Assembly (NCBI GenBank): GCA_035765415.1
Contig: DASTXR010000073.1
Location: forward strand, 12,803 to 76,802
Source of the DNA: CADEED01 sp035765415
Lineage (GTDB): Bacteria > Pseudomonadota > Gammaproteobacteria > Steroidobacterales > Steroidobacteraceae
DNA: 64,000 nucleotides
Direction of reading: 5' to 3'
The notes beneath the pieces are model-generated. The model ran no database searches. It was not told the origin of the DNA and saw only the letters and a list, made by a program, of their open reading frames with translations. Made by a program: the position numbers and the translations under genes. The stretch's first letter is position 1. The number at the start of each line of letters is the position of its first letter. Below are positions 25,515 through 34,280 of the stretch, in pieces.

Positions 25515-26735
25515 TCAGCCTGCCGGCGTCAGTAGATAGACCCGCAGGTGCGGGCAGGGCTGCGATTCGACGTGGTTGGTGCCCGTTTCCGGATCGAAGA
25601 CCACGCGCGGGCACTGCAACAGCGGATCGCCGTTCCTGAAACCGGTGGCGAGGATCTGGCCATGGCGGTTGATCGAGCTCGCCGACACCAGCGTGATGCG
25701 CAGCCCGCGCGGAATGGTGTCGTTGAGGTCGATCGCCCGGCTGCCACGCCACAGCGTGGCTCGTTCGTTCGCAACGGACACGAAGGAACAATAACTGCCC
25801 GGGCCGGAATCCCCGACGGCATCGTCGTCATACCCGGCGGCCGCGGCGCGACTCGAAACCGCGCCGGGCAGATGTGGCAGGACTCGCTCGCTTCCGGCGC
25901 GATCCCAACGCAGTGCGGTGTTTCGCGGGCAGGACCCGTCGGGCGGATACGTGACCGAGAGACCCGCGCTTTCACCGTGATCGTTGATGTCTTTCGCCAC
26001 GGCGGCGTTGGTGGAATCAGTGCTCGCACGCAGCACGCGGATCTGCCCGCTCGGCACGTGCATGCGCACCGCTGCGTTGTCCACGGTGCCCACGGCGAGG
26101 TCAAAACCGTTGATGTCGTAGGCGGAACCGTTGAGCGGCCCAGGGATCTCCACGCCGGCCGCGTCCCGGATGAGCCAGCGACTGACGATGCACAAGGTGG
26201 GGAAATCCGGGCTGCTGCGCAGGCCCCAGCCGACCACGTAACGCGAGTTCCCGGCAGCGGTGCCGGAAATGTCGAGGCCTCCGCACGATGGCTCGTCGAA
26301 GATGCGTTCGAATCCGCCGGCGACGTTCCAGCGCACGCCATGGATCACGCCACTTTCTTCGGGCGAGTCACCGCCGAACGCCTGCCCGCGATTGTTCACA
26401 CCTTGCGTGAACGCCGAGGTGCCGGTTCTCTGCAGCGGGATGGACGGGAACCAGGAAGTGCCGAGAAATGCGGCGCTGGCCGATCGCACCGCGGGCGCCG
26501 TGGGATTGGGGTCGAAGTACGTCACGCACGTGAAGTTCGCGCTGACCAGGCCGAAATCGTTGACCGTGGCACTCAACGCGACGTTGTGCAGACCTGGCAG
26601 ACAGGGGGCGAGCAGCTCTTGCGGCGGATCGATCTCGTCGGCCTGGTAGCGAGGCGCGGGCCTGGCTCCATGCGCGACGACCGGAACAGACCCGAGGAGG
26701 GCGGCGCAAGCCAGCAATGCTAAGGAAGGTTTCAT
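25515..26735 (-). CDS. secreted HAF-repeat-like protein, paralog B
   Basis: A 406-residue secreted protein (signal peptide 1-22, VVAHGA). It shares with paralog A the repeats INDHGESAG, GVNNRGQAFGG, SSINRHGQILATG and the block HLPGAVSS...GYD...VGDSG.G.YC.F...ERA.LW.G...DLN..IPR, and ends HLRVYLLTPAG. The paired cysteines (PC-PGL, FTCV, PSCG, TLCIV, GSCPRN, SYCSF, LQCP, QPCP) suggest disulfide-stabilised blades outside the cytoplasm. It is the upstream gene of a tandem duplication, both on the minus strand. Function unknown. Confidence 0.75.
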   Translation of the reverse strand: MKPSLALLACAALLGSVPVVAHGARPAPRYQADEIDPPQELLAPCLPGLHNVALSATVNDFGLVSANFTCVTYFDPNPTAPAVRSASAAFLGTSWFPSIPLQRTGTSAFTQGVNNRGQAFGGDSPEESGVIHGVRWNVAGGFERIFDEPSCGGLDISGTAAGNSRYVVGWGLRSSPDFPTLCIVSRWLIRDAAGVEIPGPLNGSAYDINGFDLAVGTVDNAAVRMHVPSGQIRVLRASTDSTNAAVAKDINDHGESAGLSVTYPPDGSCPRNTALRWDRAGSERVLPHLPGAVSSRAAAAGYDDDAVGDSGPGSYCSFVSVANERATLWRGSRAIDLNDTIPRGLRITLVSASSINRHGQILATGFRNGDPLLQCPRVVFDPETGTNHVESQPCPHLRVYLLTPAG

Positions 26736-26822
26736 CCTGAAATCCCCTCTTGATTCTTGTTATTCGACGAAGGAGATACTTGTCACGCGGCGTCAACCTG
26801 GTCTAGCTAGGCGGGCGCACCT

Positions 26823-29324
26823 TCAGACGCTGCGCGGTTTCGCGATCTTGTCGAGCCCGGCGGATTGCGCGATCAGGCTGGCGAACGCCGGGCCCGTCTC
26901 CTGCTGGCGCGCCAGCAACAGCCGCAGCTCTTCGAGCGTGACGGGTTCGCCGAACAGCTTGCCCTGGCCGAAGCCGCAATGGTGGCGGCGCAGGAAATTC
27001 AGGTGGCCCAGGGTCTCCACGCCCTCGGCGATCACGTTCATCTTGAGGCTGCGGCCCATCTCGATGACGGTGCGCACGATGGTGGCGTCGCTCTCGTCGT
27101 CGTCCACGTCGCGCACGAACGACTGGTCGACCTTGAGCGTGCCGATGGGGAACTGCTGCAGCGCTGAGAGCGATGAATAACCCGTGCCGAAGTCGTCGAT
27201 GGACAGGTGCAGGCCCATGGCGTAGAGCTCGTCCAGCAGGTGCAGCGTGCGCTTGGAGTCGGCCATCAGCGTGGTCTCGGTGATCTCGAGCTCGAAGCAC
27301 GTGGGCGAGACGCCGTGCTTGCGGAACACGGACCTGAAGCGAAGGATGAAACTCGCCTGGCGCAGCTGCTTGAGCGAGAGATTCAGCGAGATGCGGCCCG
27401 GCGTGGTGACCGTCTGCTGCAGGTCGCGATAGTCCTGGCAGACGCGGTTCAGGACCCACTCGCCCACTTCCAGGATCAGGTTGGTTTCTTCGGCGAGCGG
27501 TATGAACTGCGACGGCGGTATGTCGCCGTGTCCCGGCAGGCGCCAGCGCAGCAGCGCTTCGGCGCCCACGATGCGCCCGTCGCGCAGGTCCACCTTGGGC
27601 TGGTAGTGCATGAGGAACTCGTCGCGCTCCAGCGAGCGGCGCAGCTTGCTCTTCAGCATGAGCCGCTCGACCGCGGCGGCATTCATCTCCGGCGAGTAGA
27701 ACGCGAACGAATTTCCGCCGTTCTGCTTGGAGTGGTACATGGCCGCATCCGCGTTGCGGATGAGGTCGATGACGTTCTCGGCATCGCGCGTGCAGAACGC
27801 CACGCCGATGCTCGCCGTGAGGAACACTTCGTGCTCCTGGAGCTGGAAGGCGCGGCCCACTTCGGCGAGCACCGAACGCGCGAGCTGGGCCACCGTGCCG
27901 CGGTTGTCGGCATCGGCGGCGAGGTCGTCGACGAACATCGCGAATTCGTCGCCGGCGAGGCGGCCGATGGTGGTTTCCTGCGGCAGCGCGCGCGTCAGGC
28001 GTTCGGTGAGGATCTCGAGCGTGCGGTCGCCGGCGGCGTGGCCGAACGTGTCGTTGATCTCCTTGAACCGGTCCATGTCCAGGTACAGCAGTGCAAGGCT
28101 GGTCTTGTTGCGGATGGCGCGCGCGATCGCCTGCTGCAGCAGATGCTGGAACTGCATGCGATTGGGCACCTTGGTCAGCGCGTCGTAACGCGCCAGGTAG
28201 CGGATGCGGCGTTCGGCGCGCTTGCGCTCGGTGACGTTGCGCACCACGAAGATGGTGCCCTGGTACTGCGGATCGTCGGTGGTGATCTGCGAGCCGGTGA
28301 TGGCCACCGGGATCGTCTGCCCCTGGCGTGTCTTCACCACGGTTTCGCGCGTGTCCTGCGAGGCGCGCAGCATGTCGAATTCGCTGCGTTCGCGTTCGTC
28401 GAAGATCGACAGGATGGTTCGGCCGACCAGCTCTTCTTCACCCCAGGCGAGCAGTTTGCAGGCCGACTGGTTGGCCATGCGGATCACGCCATCCGGCGAG
28501 GTCACGAACACCGCATCGGTCATGCTGCCGAGCACGTTGGTCAGGTAGTTCTTGTTGATGGTGGTCTGGCGCAGCTTCTGCCGCATGCGTTCGAGCGCCG
28601 CCTGCAGCTCGCCGAGTTCGTCGCGCCTTCCGACTTCCATCGGCCGCGAATAGTCGCCCTGCGCGATGCGGTCGGCGCTCTTGATGAGCGTGGTGATGGG
28701 CGCATGGACCCGGCGACCGGCCCACCAGGCGAGGGTCAGTCCCAGCACCAGCGCGACCACGCCCAGTGCGCCGGCGAGCCACAGCGCCTTGCGTATCTGC
28801 GCTCGTTCCACGGCATCGAAATGCGTACGCGCCAGCGTGGATTCGGGCGCGCCTTCGAGCGAACGGACCTCGACCTCGATTTCCCCCACGGTCTGCGGGG
28901 CTACCACCCCCGGCATGGCCTCTACATCGGCCCGTACCGGCATGACCACGCTTCGGGTGATCCCACCGGTCGTGTCACCGGAACGGCGCCACGCATAGAG
29001 CTCGTTGCCCACGGTGTCGCGCAGGATCACTCCCAGCAGGGTGTCGTCGCGCAGGAAGGTTTCGAGGTCGCCCGCCAGCTCGCTGCGCTCATTGCGCAGG
29101 ACCCTGTCCGCCACGCGCCCGGCCATGTGCCGCGCCAGTTCCCCGGCACGCAGGTTGAGCTCGCCCTCGACGCGGCTGCGGGTATCGGCGGTGGCCGTAT
29201 CGATCAGCGCGGCATGCTGGGACTGGTTCTCGTAGACCATGACCGCGCCCACCGCAAGCGACACCGCAATGGCTGCAGCCACGGCGACGGCTATGTACTT
29301 GCTCTTGAAGCTGGCGATAGTCAC
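26823..29324 (-). CDS. membrane-bound GGDEF/EAL protein with HAMP and PAS domains
   Basis: An 833-residue cyclic-di-GMP protein. The order is membrane segment 1 (about 9-30), periplasmic sensor (31-178), membrane segment 2 (182-201), HAMP (205-257), PAS (260-370), GGDEF (380-545) and EAL (555-815). The cyclase active site reads AGDEF (457-461), a variant tolerated in active enzymes. EAL is intact (589-591, EALLRW), and DDFGTGYSSL and AEGVET supply further catalytic residues, so phosphodiesterase activity is likely; cyclase activity is uncertain. The external signal is unknown. It is divergent from the M15 peptidase gene across 141 bases. Confidence 0.94.
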   Translation of the reverse strand: MTIASFKSKYIAVAVAAAIAVSLAVGAVMVYENQSQHAALIDTATADTRSRVEGELNLRAGELARHMAGRVADRVLRNERSELAGDLETFLRDDTLLGVILRDTVGNELYAWRRSGDTTGGITRSVVMPVRADVEAMPGVVAPQTVGEIEVEVRSLEGAPESTLARTHFDAVERAQIRKALWLAGALGVVALVLGLTLAWWAGRRVHAPITTLIKSADRIAQGDYSRPMEVGRRDELGELQAALERMRQKLRQTTINKNYLTNVLGSMTDAVFVTSPDGVIRMANQSACKLLAWGEEELVGRTILSIFDERERSEFDMLRASQDTRETVVKTRQGQTIPVAITGSQITTDDPQYQGTIFVVRNVTERKRAERRIRYLARYDALTKVPNRMQFQHLLQQAIARAIRNKTSLALLYLDMDRFKEINDTFGHAAGDRTLEILTERLTRALPQETTIGRLAGDEFAMFVDDLAADADNRGTVAQLARSVLAEVGRAFQLQEHEVFLTASIGVAFCTRDAENVIDLIRNADAAMYHSKQNGGNSFAFYSPEMNAAAVERLMLKSKLRRSLERDEFLMHYQPKVDLRDGRIVGAEALLRWRLPGHGDIPPSQFIPLAEETNLILEVGEWVLNRVCQDYRDLQQTVTTPGRISLNLSLKQLRQASFILRFRSVFRKHGVSPTCFELEITETTLMADSKRTLHLLDELYAMGLHLSIDDFGTGYSSLSALQQFPIGTLKVDQSFVRDVDDDESDATIVRTVIEMGRSLKMNVIAEGVETLGHLNFLRRHHCGFGQGKLFGEPVTLEELRLLLARQQETGPAFASLIAQSAGLDKIAKPRSV

Positions 29325-29465
29325 GGAATCCCGATCGTTCTAATTTGCGGTCATCTTAACCGTCGGTTTCCGGGGTGGGCCACCTTCGCCACACCCCGAC
29401 AGGGGCGCAATGTCGATTTGTTCCGCCGAAAGACGGGTCCCACGGTCCGGTAGGATAACCAGCGA

Positions 29466-30191
29466 ATGGCAGGAACCCTCGATTTCACGGTGGATCAGCT
29501 CACGGGACGCACCCGGAGCCACCTGTCGGATCTGTCCGGCGCGCCTTGCACGCTGCATAAGGAGGCCATTGCACCCTTTCTGGCAATGCGGGCCGCGGCG
29601 GCCGCCGATGGCATCGACCTGACAGCTTTCTCCAGCTTCCGGGATTTCGATCGGCAGCTCGGCATCTGGAACGGCAAGTTTCGCGGCGAGCGCCCCATGC
29701 AGGACCGGTCGGGACTGCCGCTCGACGCGCTGTCGCTGACGCCGGAGGCGCGCGTGACCGCCATCCTCTGGTGGTCGGCATTGCCGGGTGCGAGCCGCCA
29801 CCACTGGGGCACGGACTTCGACGTGCTGGACGCGAATGCGATGCCGTCGGGTTACAAGCTGCAGGTGGTGCCGGCCGAGTACGGACCCACGGGGCCATTC
29901 CATCGGCTAACCACCTGGCTGGATGCGCACATGCACGCGTTCGGGTTCTTCCGGCCCTACACCACGGACCGTGGCGGCGTGTCGCCCGAACCCTGGCACC
30001 TGTCGTATGCGCCCGTCGCGCAGCGCGCACAGGCGGCATTTTCAGCGGACAGCCTGCGCGCCGTGCTGGCGGGCTCGGTCATCGAAGGCAAGGAAGAGAT
30101 TCTCGCGGCGCTCGACCGCAATTACGCGAACTACGTGGTCAACATCGACGCGGCGCCGGCCGCGGCTCTCATGTCGCCACGGCTGGCCTGA
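29466..30191 (+). CDS. M15-family D-alanyl-D-alanine carboxypeptidase (VanY/LdcB-like)
   Basis: A 241-residue peptidase. Zinc ligands fit SxHxxGxxxD (Ser110, His112, Gly115, Asp119) and the later EPWHLSY (His178); the active-site glutamate is Glu175. It should trim D-Ala or L,D-stem peptides of peptidoglycan. I saw no obvious signal peptide at the chosen start, which is unusual for a wall enzyme; an alternative secretion route or a role on cytoplasmic muropeptides is possible. Its last 40 residues are a helical tail. It converges on the HD hydrolase gene with 3 bases between stops. Confidence 0.85.
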   Translation: MAGTLDFTVDQLTGRTRSHLSDLSGAPCTLHKEAIAPFLAMRAAAAADGIDLTAFSSFRDFDRQLGIWNGKFRGERPMQDRSGLPLDALSLTPEARVTAILWWSALPGASRHHWGTDFDVLDANAMPSGYKLQVVPAEYGPTGPFHRLTTWLDAHMHAFGFFRPYTTDRGGVSPEPWHLSYAPVAQRAQAAFSADSLRAVLAGSVIEGKEEILAALDRNYANYVVNIDAAPAAALMSPRLA

Positions 30192-30194
30192 GGC

Positions 30195-31193
30195 TCAACC
30201 CCAGACTTTCTTGATGGCCCCGAGCATGAGCGTGCGCGTGGTGGCCATGGAATCCTCGACGCCGGTGAACACCGGCGGCTGGCGCCGAAGCAGTCGCCAG
30301 TTTTCGCTGCGCAGAATTCGCTGCAGATATTCCAGATTGCGGTCGATGGATTCCATGTACGGGTTGCGGCCCTTGTACAGGACTTCCAGGTAGCGATACG
30401 CGCGATTGAACTCGCCATCGAGCCGCTTGGCGCGCATGTCGAACACGAATTTCGGAGTCTGGCGCAGCAGGTCGAGACCGGACGCGTAGCGCACCTTCAC
30501 GTGCCCGTTCTCGCCGATGGGCAGCGCGACGCCGGCGAGCACGAACTCCGCGTACAGGCGGTCGCGGCATTTTTCGAGATAACAGCGATCGGCCATCTGC
30601 GCCATGAGATCGGCGGTGCCGACCAGGTGGCCGAGCTTGTGATCGCGCGGGTCGGGCGCCTCGATGTTCTTGAACGGCCGCTCGTAGCCCGTGTAGTGGA
30701 TGATCTCGGCGGCGACCTTGGCCCACCGGCCCAGGTTGATCTTGGGTAGATAGTCGTTGAGGAACGCGGCGCCGCGCGAGACGTGCACGGTGGTGAACTC
30801 GGCGCCGTTCGGCACGTCGGTGTCGCGCGTGGTGCGCAGGTAGCCGACGTCGTGGAACAGGGCGACGACGATGCCGAGCATGGCGCGCTCGTGGCCGAAC
30901 TTCTGCGCCTCCGGCACCTGCATCTCGTGGCCGACGATGAGCCGCGCGGTGGCGAGCGTGATGTCCAGCGTGTGCTGCTGGTCGTGGTAGACCGTGTCGA
31001 CGCCGAAGTAGCCGGGCATGCGCCCGGAGAACATGCGTTCGAAGTCGCCGAACACGTGAGCGAAAGCGGGGAATTTCTGGCCGGGCCAGACCTTGTCGAA
31101 CAGCTCTTCGATCGCGGCACGCACGTCGGGAGCCGAACTCACGAGTACCGTGTCGGTCACGTCGTAGTCGCTGCGGCGGGATTCCGCGATCAC
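30195..31193 (-). CDS. HD-domain phosphohydrolase
   Basis: A 332-residue protein from GTG 31193. The metal-binding HD pattern is visible: a first His in YHDQQHTLDI, the HD pair in VVALFHDVGYLR, and downstream His/Asp in IIHYTGYERP and LVGTADLMAQMADR. The rest is helical. HD proteins of this layout hydrolyse phosphoesters or cyclic nucleotides; the substrate is unknown. Start choice is poor: in-frame TTG 31253, GTG 31193 and GTG 31160 exist and none has a good ribosome site. The TTG would place the start inside a GGGGACCCC palindrome, so I rejected it. Confidence 0.75.
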   Translation of the reverse strand: MIAESRRSDYDVTDTVLVSSAPDVRAAIEELFDKVWPGQKFPAFAHVFGDFERMFSGRMPGYFGVDTVYHDQQHTLDITLATARLIVGHEMQVPEAQKFGHERAMLGIVVALFHDVGYLRTTRDTDVPNGAEFTTVHVSRGAAFLNDYLPKINLGRWAKVAAEIIHYTGYERPFKNIEAPDPRDHKLGHLVGTADLMAQMADRCYLEKCRDRLYAEFVLAGVALPIGENGHVKVRYASGLDLLRQTPKFVFDMRAKRLDGEFNRAYRYLEVLYKGRNPYMESIDRNLEYLQRILRSENWRLLRRQPPVFTGVEDSMATTRTLMLGAIKKVWG

Positions 31194-31365
31194 GGCCGTG
31201 CTATGCCTTTGAGCACTAACAAGATCAGGGGAGTCTAGGCAGGGGGTCCCCAAAAGACCAGCAGGCGAAATCTGAGTCTCGAGCGAGCGTGACGTGCATC
31301 ACGGTGGAGCGTTTCCACAATCGCTGCAGGGATGTGAATACTGTAAAGCGATCCGACGAAGCGCC

Positions 31366-31456
31366 GGGGACGCTCCCCATTTCCCCGCGAAGCGGCAAAT
31401 TGGGACGCACCTGCTTCAGGTGCGTCCCAATTTGCTAGGAAATGGGGAGTGTCCCC
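31366..31456. repeat. nested hairpin element (copy 2) at the xthA 3' end
   Basis: Outer arms GGGGACGCTCCCCATTTCC (31366-31384) and GGAAATGGGGAGTGTCCCC (31438-31456) pair with one mismatch. Inside lies a second hairpin with perfect 18-bp arms (31396-31413 and 31417-31434) around CTT. The 19-nt outer arm shares length and both ends with copies at 1573 and 54647. The right outer arm encodes the last residues of XthA and the adjoining CTA gives its TAG stop. Confidence 0.85.
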
Positions 31457-32265
31457 ATTCCGAACGTCGCGACGACCGGCGTGTGATCCGAAGCCCTTTC
31501 GACGCGCCGCGGCTCCACGTCGATGCGGCAGCTGGTGAGGAGCGGCACCAGCTTCTGATGCACCAGGATGAGATCGATGCGCAAGCCATTGTTCCGGCGG
31601 AAAGCGCCTTGCCGATAGTCCCACCAGCTGAACGACTTTTCCGGCTGCTCGAAGTGTCGGAAGGCATCTACGAGCCCGAGATCGGTGATGCGTGCGAGTG
31701 CAGCGCGTTCTTCCGGACTCACGTGCACGCAGCCCACCCACGCGGCAGGGTCGTGGACGTCGCGGTCTTCGGGCGCCACATTGAAATCGCCCAGCACCAC
31801 CAGACGGGGATGTTTCCCGGCTTCGAGCTTCAACCAGCGCGTGAGGGCCTCGAGCCACTTGAGCTTGTAGGCGAATTTCTCCGAGCCCGGCGCCTGGCCA
31901 TTGGGAACGTAGAGATTGATGACGCGGAAACCGCCGATGTTGGCGGCGAGCACGCGGCGCGGCGGATCGTCGAAGTCCGGGATGTCGCGCACGAAGTCCG
32001 TCATCGGAAGGCGTGAAAGCAGGGCGACGCCGTTGTAGGTCTTCTGGCCGCTGAAGACGCTGTGATATCCCGCGGCGGTGAATTCCGGATGCGGGAAATC
32101 CGGGTCCTGCATCTTGGTTTCCTGCAGCGCGACCACATCCGGGGAATTCGTGCGCAGCCAATCGAGCAATTGTTCGCCGCGCACGCGCAGGCTGTTCACG
32201 TTCCAGGTGGCGATCGAGAACTCCGCCTTCTGGTCTGGGCCACCGCCGCCGGTGGCGGCGTTCAC
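31435..32265 (-). CDS. xthA: exodeoxyribonuclease III
   Basis: A 276-residue ExoIII/AP endonuclease. Conserved motifs in order are WNVNSLRVR, LQETKMQD (Glu49), YNGVALLSR, NLYVPNGQ, GDFNVAPEDRDVHD, FRRNNGLRIDLILV and ASDHTPVVATF. It acts in base excision repair at abasic sites and as a 3' to 5' exonuclease. The start is GTG 32265, overlapping the prlC TGA (GTGA). The family normally ends close to the SDHxPVxATF motif; here eight extra residues (GMGTLPIS) follow and are encoded by the arm of a repeat element, which also supplies the stop. Confidence 0.95.
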   Translation of the reverse strand: MNAATGGGGPDQKAEFSIATWNVNSLRVRGEQLLDWLRTNSPDVVALQETKMQDPDFPHPEFTAAGYHSVFSGQKTYNGVALLSRLPMTDFVRDIPDFDDPPRRVLAANIGGFRVINLYVPNGQAPGSEKFAYKLKWLEALTRWLKLEAGKHPRLVVLGDFNVAPEDRDVHDPAAWVGCVHVSPEERAALARITDLGLVDAFRHFEQPEKSFSWWDYRQGAFRRNNGLRIDLILVHQKLVPLLTSCRIDVEPRRVERASDHTPVVATFGMGTLPIS

Positions 32266-34280
32266 TGGACGAGACCCTGCCGGCGCAGCAGCGCGTTCAC
32301 GTCCGGCGGTCGGCCGCGAAAGTCGATGAACGCATCGAGCGCCTTTTTGGCTCCACCCTGGGACAGGATGGAATCGAGGAAACGCTGGGCGACCCGCTTG
32401 TCGAACACGCCCTGTTCTTCGAACGCCGCGAACACGTCGGCGCTGAGCACCTCGGCCCACTTGTAGCTGTAGTAACCCGCGGCGTATCCGCCGGCGAATA
32501 TGTGGCCGAAGTTGTGCGGGAAGCGATTCCATTCCGGCACCGCGAACACCGCCACCTCGTCGCGCACCTCGCCGAGGATCTCGTGCACGCGCGCGCCACG
32601 CGCCGGGTCGTATTCCGCGTGCAGCCGGAAGTCGAACAGCGCGAACTCGAGCTGCCGCATCGTCGCAAGCCCGGCGTGGAAAGTGCGCGTGCCTAACAAC
32701 TGCGACTGTTTGTCCGCGGGCAGCGGCGCGCCGGTTTCGTAATGGCGGGCCATGGCCGCGAGCACCTCGGGGCGCCACGCGAAGTTCTCCATGAACTGGC
32801 TCGGCAGCTCGACCGCGTCCCAGGACACGCCGTTGATGCCGGCGATGCTGGGGTAACCCACGCGCGTGAGCATGTGGTGCAGCCCGTGGCCGAATTCGTG
32901 GAACATGGTCACGACGTCGTCATGCGTGAGCAGCGCCGGCTTGCCCGGCGACGCCGGCAGGAAATTGCACACGAGGTAGGCCACCGGCACGGTGTGCTCA
33001 CTGCCTACGTCCTTGCGGCCGACGCAGTCGTCCATCCACGCCCCGGCGCGCTTTTTCGCACGCGCGCAGGCGTCGAGATAGAAGCCGGCGCGGGCTTCGC
33101 CTTTCGCATCGAGGATCTCGAAGAACCGCGCGTCGGGGTGATAAACGGGCACGCCCGTGCGCTCGACGATTTTTACGCCGAACAGCTGCTCGGCGACGCC
33201 GAACAACCCTTCGAGCACGCGCGGCAGGGGGAAGTAGGGGCGCAGCTCTTCCTGCGAGATGGAAAACAGCTTTCGCTGCAGTTTGTCGGCGTAGTAACTG
33301 ACGTCCCAGGCGTTCAGGCTGCGGCCGGCGAACGCTTCGAGCGCCGCGAACTCGCGTTTCGCGGCCGGGCGCGCGACCTGCACGAGCTGGCGCAGGAAAT
33401 CGAACACCGCCTGGTTCGACGGGGCCATGCGCGTGGCGAGTGCGTAGGCCGCGTAGTTGGGGAAGTCGAGCAGCTGCGCCGCTTCATGGCGCAGCGCGAG
33501 GATGCGGTTCATGACGGAGGTGTTGTCGAACTTGCCCCCGGTGGGGCCGCGGTCCGACGCGCGCGTGGACCACGCCTCGTAGAAATCGCGGCGCAGGGTT
33601 TCGGAGTGCGCGTCGGTCATGACGGCGACATAGGCGGGTTGCTCGAGCGCGAACAGCCAGCCTTTCACGTCCTTCTCGACGGCGCGCACGCGCGCCTGTT
33701 CGACGATGACGGGGTTGATGCCGGCGAGCTCCTGTTCGTCGGTGACCAGGCGCGTCCACGCGTTCATCGCGTCGAGCACGTTCTCCTCGAATTTGGCGGC
33801 GAGCGTGGCCAGCTCCTGCACCACCGCCTTGTAGCGCGCCTTGCGTTCGGACGGCAGGCCGACGCCCGCGAGCCGGAAGTCTTCGAGCGCGCGTTCGATG
33901 ACGCGGCGCTGCGCGGCGTCGAGCGAGCCCGATTCGTTGGCGGCGATGGCCGTGTAGGCGCGGAACAGCGGCTCGCTCTGCGCGAGGTCGGTCCAGTAGT
34001 TAGACAGCAGCGGCAGGCAGGCGTTGTAGCTGGCGCGCAGCGCGTCGGAATTGAGCACGCCGTTCAGGTGGCTGATGGGCGACCAGGTGCGCGACAGGCG
34101 GTGCGAGAGCTGTTCGAGCGGCAGCACCGTGTTGGCGAACGTCGGCTGCGGCTGGGCTTCGAGCGTGGCCACTTCACCGCGATTGCGCTGCAGCAGGTCG
34201 CGGATGGTGGGCTCTACGCTGTCGGCGTTGATGCGATCGAAGGCGGGAAGCGTGGTCCCGCTGATGTTTGCGTCGGTCAT
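32262..34280 (-). CDS. prlC: oligopeptidase A (M3 metallopeptidase)
   Basis: A 672-residue M3 peptidase, close to the E. coli OpdA/PrlC length (680). The zinc motif HEFGH lies at about 461-465 in VVTMFHEFGHGLHHML, with the third ligand Glu downstream. The N-terminal half is the helical cap and the C-terminus ends FRGRPPDVNALLRRQGL, the usual tail. It degrades short peptides and signal peptides in the cytoplasm. ATG 34280 overlaps the aroE stop (ATGA) and its TGA overlaps the xthA GTG, giving a three-gene operon. Confidence 0.95.
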   Translation of the reverse strand: MTDANISGTTLPAFDRINADSVEPTIRDLLQRNRGEVATLEAQPQPTFANTVLPLEQLSHRLSRTWSPISHLNGVLNSDALRASYNACLPLLSNYWTDLAQSEPLFRAYTAIAANESGSLDAAQRRVIERALEDFRLAGVGLPSERKARYKAVVQELATLAAKFEENVLDAMNAWTRLVTDEQELAGINPVIVEQARVRAVEKDVKGWLFALEQPAYVAVMTDAHSETLRRDFYEAWSTRASDRGPTGGKFDNTSVMNRILALRHEAAQLLDFPNYAAYALATRMAPSNQAVFDFLRQLVQVARPAAKREFAALEAFAGRSLNAWDVSYYADKLQRKLFSISQEELRPYFPLPRVLEGLFGVAEQLFGVKIVERTGVPVYHPDARFFEILDAKGEARAGFYLDACARAKKRAGAWMDDCVGRKDVGSEHTVPVAYLVCNFLPASPGKPALLTHDDVVTMFHEFGHGLHHMLTRVGYPSIAGINGVSWDAVELPSQFMENFAWRPEVLAAMARHYETGAPLPADKQSQLLGTRTFHAGLATMRQLEFALFDFRLHAEYDPARGARVHEILGEVRDEVAVFAVPEWNRFPHNFGHIFAGGYAAGYYSYKWAEVLSADVFAAFEEQGVFDKRVAQRFLDSILSQGGAKKALDAFIDFRGRPPDVNALLRRQGLVQ

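Noticed and set aside
27207..29453. A 748-residue open frame opposite the GGDEF/EAL gene
   Set aside because: Mirror of a strongly conserved protein; its content is Arg/His/Ala/Val-rich with no motif.
31194..31253. TTG start for the HD protein
   Set aside because: Adds 20 residues with no family similarity and starts inside a GGGGACCCC palindrome; a later GTG is more likely.
31241..31256. A fourth copy of the hairpin element around GGGGTCCCC
   Set aside because: Only a 9-bp palindrome is present; neither the 19-nt arm nor the TTCC end could be matched.
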